From: an uncultured Eubacteriales bacterium
Lineage (GTDB): Bacteria; Bacillota; Clostridia; Oscillospirales; Oscillospiraceae
DNA length: 23,773 bases
NCBI GenBank assembly: GCA_900548615.1
Contig: URKW01000017.1
Coordinates: forward strand, 1-23,773
Direction: 5' to 3'
Every line of letters starts with the position of its first letter. Within the stretch, counting starts at the first letter, position 1. Of the stretch, positions 21,947 through 23,773 are shown piece after piece. The notes beneath the pieces are model-generated. The model was not told the DNA's origin, ran no database searches, and saw nothing but the letters and a program-made list of their open reading frames with translations. Both the position numbers and the translations under genes were made by a program.

Positions 21947-22894
21947 ATGGCAGTATTTCGGGTGGAGCGCAACAGTGGGTACACCGTCATGTCAAACCAC
22001 CATCTGCGAAATAAGGAGCTGACCTTGAAAGCCAAGGGGCTGTTATCGCAAATGCTGTCCCTGCCGGAGGATTGGGACTATACCCTTGCGGGGCTGTCCC
22101 ATATCAACCGTGAGAGCATCGACGCGATCCGCACCGCCGTATGGGAGCTTGAAAAAGCCGGATATATCCTGCGACGGCAGGGACGCGATGAAAAAGGCAA
22201 AATGACTGCTATCGAATACACCATCTATGAGCAGCCGCAGCCGATGTTGGAAAATCCAATACCGGGCAAACCGATGTTGGAAAATCCGACAACGGATAAT
22301 CCGACGTCGGAAAATCCAACGCAATTAAATAAAGATAGATCAAGAACTAACTTACCAAAGAAAGAAAAATCAATTACAGATCTATCAAATACCGATTCCT
22401 TTCCTATCCTTTCCCCTGACCCCTCACCTTGCAGGGCTGCGCCGGAACGGAAAGGAACGGAAGCGTTCAAACAGAGTGCCGTAGATATTTACCGTGAAAT
22501 CATCATGGAGAATATCGAGTATGACACGCTCACGCAGAACCCGAAAATGGACAAGGAGCGTTTGGACGAGATCGTAGACCTCATGCTGGAAACTGTCTGC
22601 TCTGCGCGAAAGACGCTCCGCATCGCTGGCGACGATTACCCCGTCGAGCTGGTAAAGAGCAAATTCTTGAAGCTGAACAGCAGCCACATTGAGTTTGTCA
22701 TGGACTGTATGCGGGAGAACACCACGAAGATCCGCAACATCAAGCAATATCTGCGGGCGGTGCTGTTCAACGCTCCGTCTACCATCGACAACTACTATAC
22801 TGCCCTCGTCGCGCACGACATGGCAAGCCCTGATTGGGGCAAGCCGAAATCGGGCATCCCGGACTATTCCTGTTCGCCGGACGAAAGCCTATGA
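21947..22894 (+). CDS. Replication-initiator-like helix-turn-helix protein (DUF6017 type)
   Basis: The 315-residue protein has an N-terminal winged helix-turn-helix (about 1-90) with NHHLRNKELTLKAKGLLSQM, LPEDWDYTLAGLSHINRESI and VWELEKAGYILRRQGRDEKG. This is typical of RepA-like replisome-organiser proteins of ICEs and plasmids. A Pro/Asn-rich repeat linker (about 99-128) and an AT-rich, low-complexity Ser/Lys segment follow. A C-terminal helical domain (about 175-295, IYREIIMENIEYDTL to YLRAVLFNAPSTIDNYY) matches DUF6017. It probably starts autonomous replication of the excised element, by family analogy. An AAAGGAG site precedes the ATG. The linker region differs in base use from both ends. 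Confidence 0.85.
   Translation: MAVFRVERNSGYTVMSNHHLRNKELTLKAKGLLSQMLSLPEDWDYTLAGLSHINRESIDAIRTAVWELEKAGYILRRQGRDEKGKMTAIEYTIYEQPQPMLENPIPGKPMLENPTTDNPTSENPTQLNKDRSRTNLPKKEKSITDLSNTDSFPILSPDPSPCRAAPERKGTEAFKQSAVDIYREIIMENIEYDTLTQNPKMDKERLDEIVDLMLETVCSARKTLRIAGDDYPVELVKSKFLKLNSSHIEFVMDCMRENTTKIRNIKQYLRAVLFNAPSTIDNYYTALVAHDMASPDWGKPKSGIPDYSCSPDESL
22241..22330 (+). repeat. 15-bp coding tandem repeat (pentapeptide linker)
   Basis: Six in-frame 15-bp units encode PMLEN, PIPGK, PMLEN, PTTDN, PTSEN and PTQLN. The 17-bp start CCGATGTTGGAAAATCC recurs at 22241 and 22271, and with two changes at 22301, giving an additional 30-bp period. It forms the linker between the HTH and DUF6017 domains and probably varies in copy number among related elements. 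Confidence 0.85.
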
Positions 22895-22962
22895 GAATAT
22901 GGCTGATCTGGCGGGTGCGCCCGCCCTGACTGCGGCAGAAAAATCGAAAGGAGTGATAACCG

Positions 22963-23424
22963 TTGCAGGAAGAAGTAACCCGAAAGACGATTGCCCTTGC
23001 AATCAAGACGGCAAAGCTGGACGGAAAGGTGCTGCAAGCCGCGCTGCGGAAGCTCTTGCAGCTCTACCGCAAGGCAAGGGACACGCCCCGTCGCGGCAAG
23101 CAAACGCTGAAACAGCTTATGCGGCATGGCACGGGAGTTTCCAATATCGAAATCACCGATGCGAATATCAAAGTCTTTGAAAGCACGGCGAAGAAATACG
23201 GCATTGACTTTGCGCTGAAAAAGGCAGATGACCGATACCTTGTGTTTTTCAAGGGACGGGACGCGGACGTGCTGACGGCAGCGTTTCGGGAGTTTTCCAA
23301 GAAAAAGCTGGACAAGGAGCGCAAGCCCTCTGTGCGGCGCGACCTTGCCGAGAAGAAAGCCGAAGCCGCGCAGACCGCCAAGCGGGACAAGGTGAAAAAT
23401 ATGGACAGGGGGATCGACCGATGA
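22963..23424 (+). CDS. PcfB family conjugation accessory protein
   Basis: The 153-residue protein resembles PcfB (DUF3801), a relaxosome accessory factor first described in the pCF10 conjugation system, where it helps bring the relaxase to the coupling protein. The N terminus (QEEVTRKTIALAIKTAKLDG), KQTLKQLMRHGTGVSNIEIT in the middle and a basic Lys/Arg-rich C terminus are family-like. The start is a TTG codon at 22963, with GGAG about 9 bases upstream. Its stop overlaps the VirD4-like start by 4 bases (ATGA), the usual arrangement for a coupling-protein partner. The mating-pair apparatus and relaxase are not in view. Confidence 0.87.
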   Translation: MQEEVTRKTIALAIKTAKLDGKVLQAALRKLLQLYRKARDTPRRGKQTLKQLMRHGTGVSNIEITDANIKVFESTAKKYGIDFALKKADDRYLVFFKGRDADVLTAAFREFSKKKLDKERKPSVRRDLAEKKAEAAQTAKRDKVKNMDRGIDR

Positions 23425-23726
23425 AGCCGGAAATCAAAAAGCAAATCATACTCCATCTTCCGTATCTCGCCTTTGTCTATCTGTTTGGAAAGGTCGGACA
23501 GGCGTTCCGGCTGGCGCAGGGTGTGGATCTGTCTGCAAAGCTGCTGCATATCGGGCAGGGCTTCTCCGCTGCCTTTGCAAGTGCCGCCCCCAGCTTCCAT
23601 CCCACCGATCTGCTGATTGGGCTTGCCGCAGCCGTCATTATCCGGCTGGTGGTCTACTCCAAGCAGAAAAACGCCAAGAAATACCGCAAGGGCATGGAGT
23701 ACGGCACGGCGCGTTGGAGTGCATAA
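23421..23726 (+). pseudogene. VirD4/TraG-like coupling protein, N-terminal fragment
   Basis: The frame encodes 101 residues matching the N terminus of VirD4/TraG-type coupling proteins of gut ICEs. It has two membrane segments (about 10-30 and 68-85) and ends YRKGMEYGTARW followed by Ser-Ala-stop. Intact relatives continue from the GTARW motif into the large Walker-type ATPase domain, so the gene appears broken right after Trp99. The sequence after the break is not coupling-protein-like in any frame. Insertion of another element is the simplest explanation, with the rest of virD4 beyond the window. A simple frameshift is less likely because no frame resumes the family sequence in the 47 bases left. 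Confidence 0.65.
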
Positions 23727-23773
23727 TTTTAAGTGTAAATGACACATACATGGACGCACAGGAGGTTATGCAC
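23717..23773 (+). other. Unassigned sequence after the virD4 break
   Basis: The last 57 bases contain a new open frame (23717-23773) with an ATG at 23750 giving MDAQEVMH before the window ends, and AGGAGG at 23760-23765 just before another ATG at 23768. The AAGTGTAAATGACACA stretch (23731-23746) could be the end of an insertion sequence (IS21-like ends came to mind) but this is not established. A group II intron 5' end (GTGYG) is not matched well. Confidence 0.3.

Larger units (their letters stand above)
21440..23773 (+). mobile_element. Left part of an integrative conjugative element (Tn1549-like gene set)
   Basis: After the response regulator, gene content switches to conjugation: a Cys-rich small protein, a replication-initiator-like DUF6017 protein, PcfB and a VirD4/TraG coupling-protein N terminus, all on one strand with short gaps. 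This order is familiar from Tn1549-like elements of gut Firmicutes. The exact left boundary cannot be set: no att duplication can be seen because the right end is outside the window, and the integrase is not present. Base composition drops in parts, for example 22321-22400. Confidence 0.75.

Noticed and set aside
23713..23773. Group II intron 5' end interrupting virD4
   Set aside because: The bases after the break (AGTGCATAATTTT) do not match the usual GTGYG start well and no intron domains can be judged in the remaining bases. It is kept only as a possibility.
1..23773. CRISPR arrays and tRNA genes
   Set aside because: No regularly spaced direct repeats with unique spacers and no cloverleaf-like sequence with a TTCGANNC-type T arm were recognised by eye.

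Overview
The window looks like chromosomal DNA from a GC-rich gut member of the Clostridia (Oscillospiraceae/Ruminococcaceae type), with the start of an integrative conjugative element (ICE) at its right end. This is inferred from a pyruvate:ferredoxin oxidoreductase, a T-box-controlled ileS, a MurT/GatD pair, Gram-positive Shine-Dalgarno sites and sigma-A-type promoters, and short palindromic repeats of a kind common in that family. No rRNA, tRNA or CRISPR was found.

Layout. 1-4640: a small lipoprotein (DUF4358-like) and nifJ, both on the minus strand; nifJ is divergent from yifB/comM across a promoter region holding a perfect inverted repeat. 4646-8476, plus strand: yifB/comM, a 126-bp palindromic repeat, thiI, a CinA C-terminal-domain (PncC-like) protein and a three-helix membrane protein. 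8516-11700: consensus promoter, isoleucine T-box leader, ileS and a strong terminator. 11745-14188: a membrane/coiled-coil protein of unknown function divergent from a small XRE regulator, a block of three hairpin repeats, and a membrane-anchored XRE regulator. 14295-14431: a second palindromic repeat related to the first.

14466-19071, minus strand: a tightly packed operon mnmG - cyclase-family hydrolase - murT - gatD behind a good promoter. The GatD here appears to lack the glutaminase cysteine and histidine, the most surprising gene-level observation in the window. 19201-19511 holds an apparently independent transcription unit with a near-consensus promoter, overlapping tiny ORFs and hairpins, with no recognised function. 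19530-21438 is a KdpD/KdpE-like two-component system without the usual KdpD N-terminal sensor and without kdpFABC in view; its promoter carries three TTAACA hexamers spaced exactly 11 bp.

21439-23773: two hairpin terminators, then ICE-type genes: a Cys-rich small protein, a RepA/DUF6017-like helix-turn-helix protein with a pentapeptide repeat, PcfB, and a VirD4/TraG coupling-protein N terminus that stops after about 100 codons, probably because another element has inserted there. I did not find an obviously new multi-gene defence or biosynthetic system. The best candidates for new biology are the apparently glutaminase-dead GatD, the two repeats whose complementary hairpin loops covary, and the orphan transcription unit before the two-component system.
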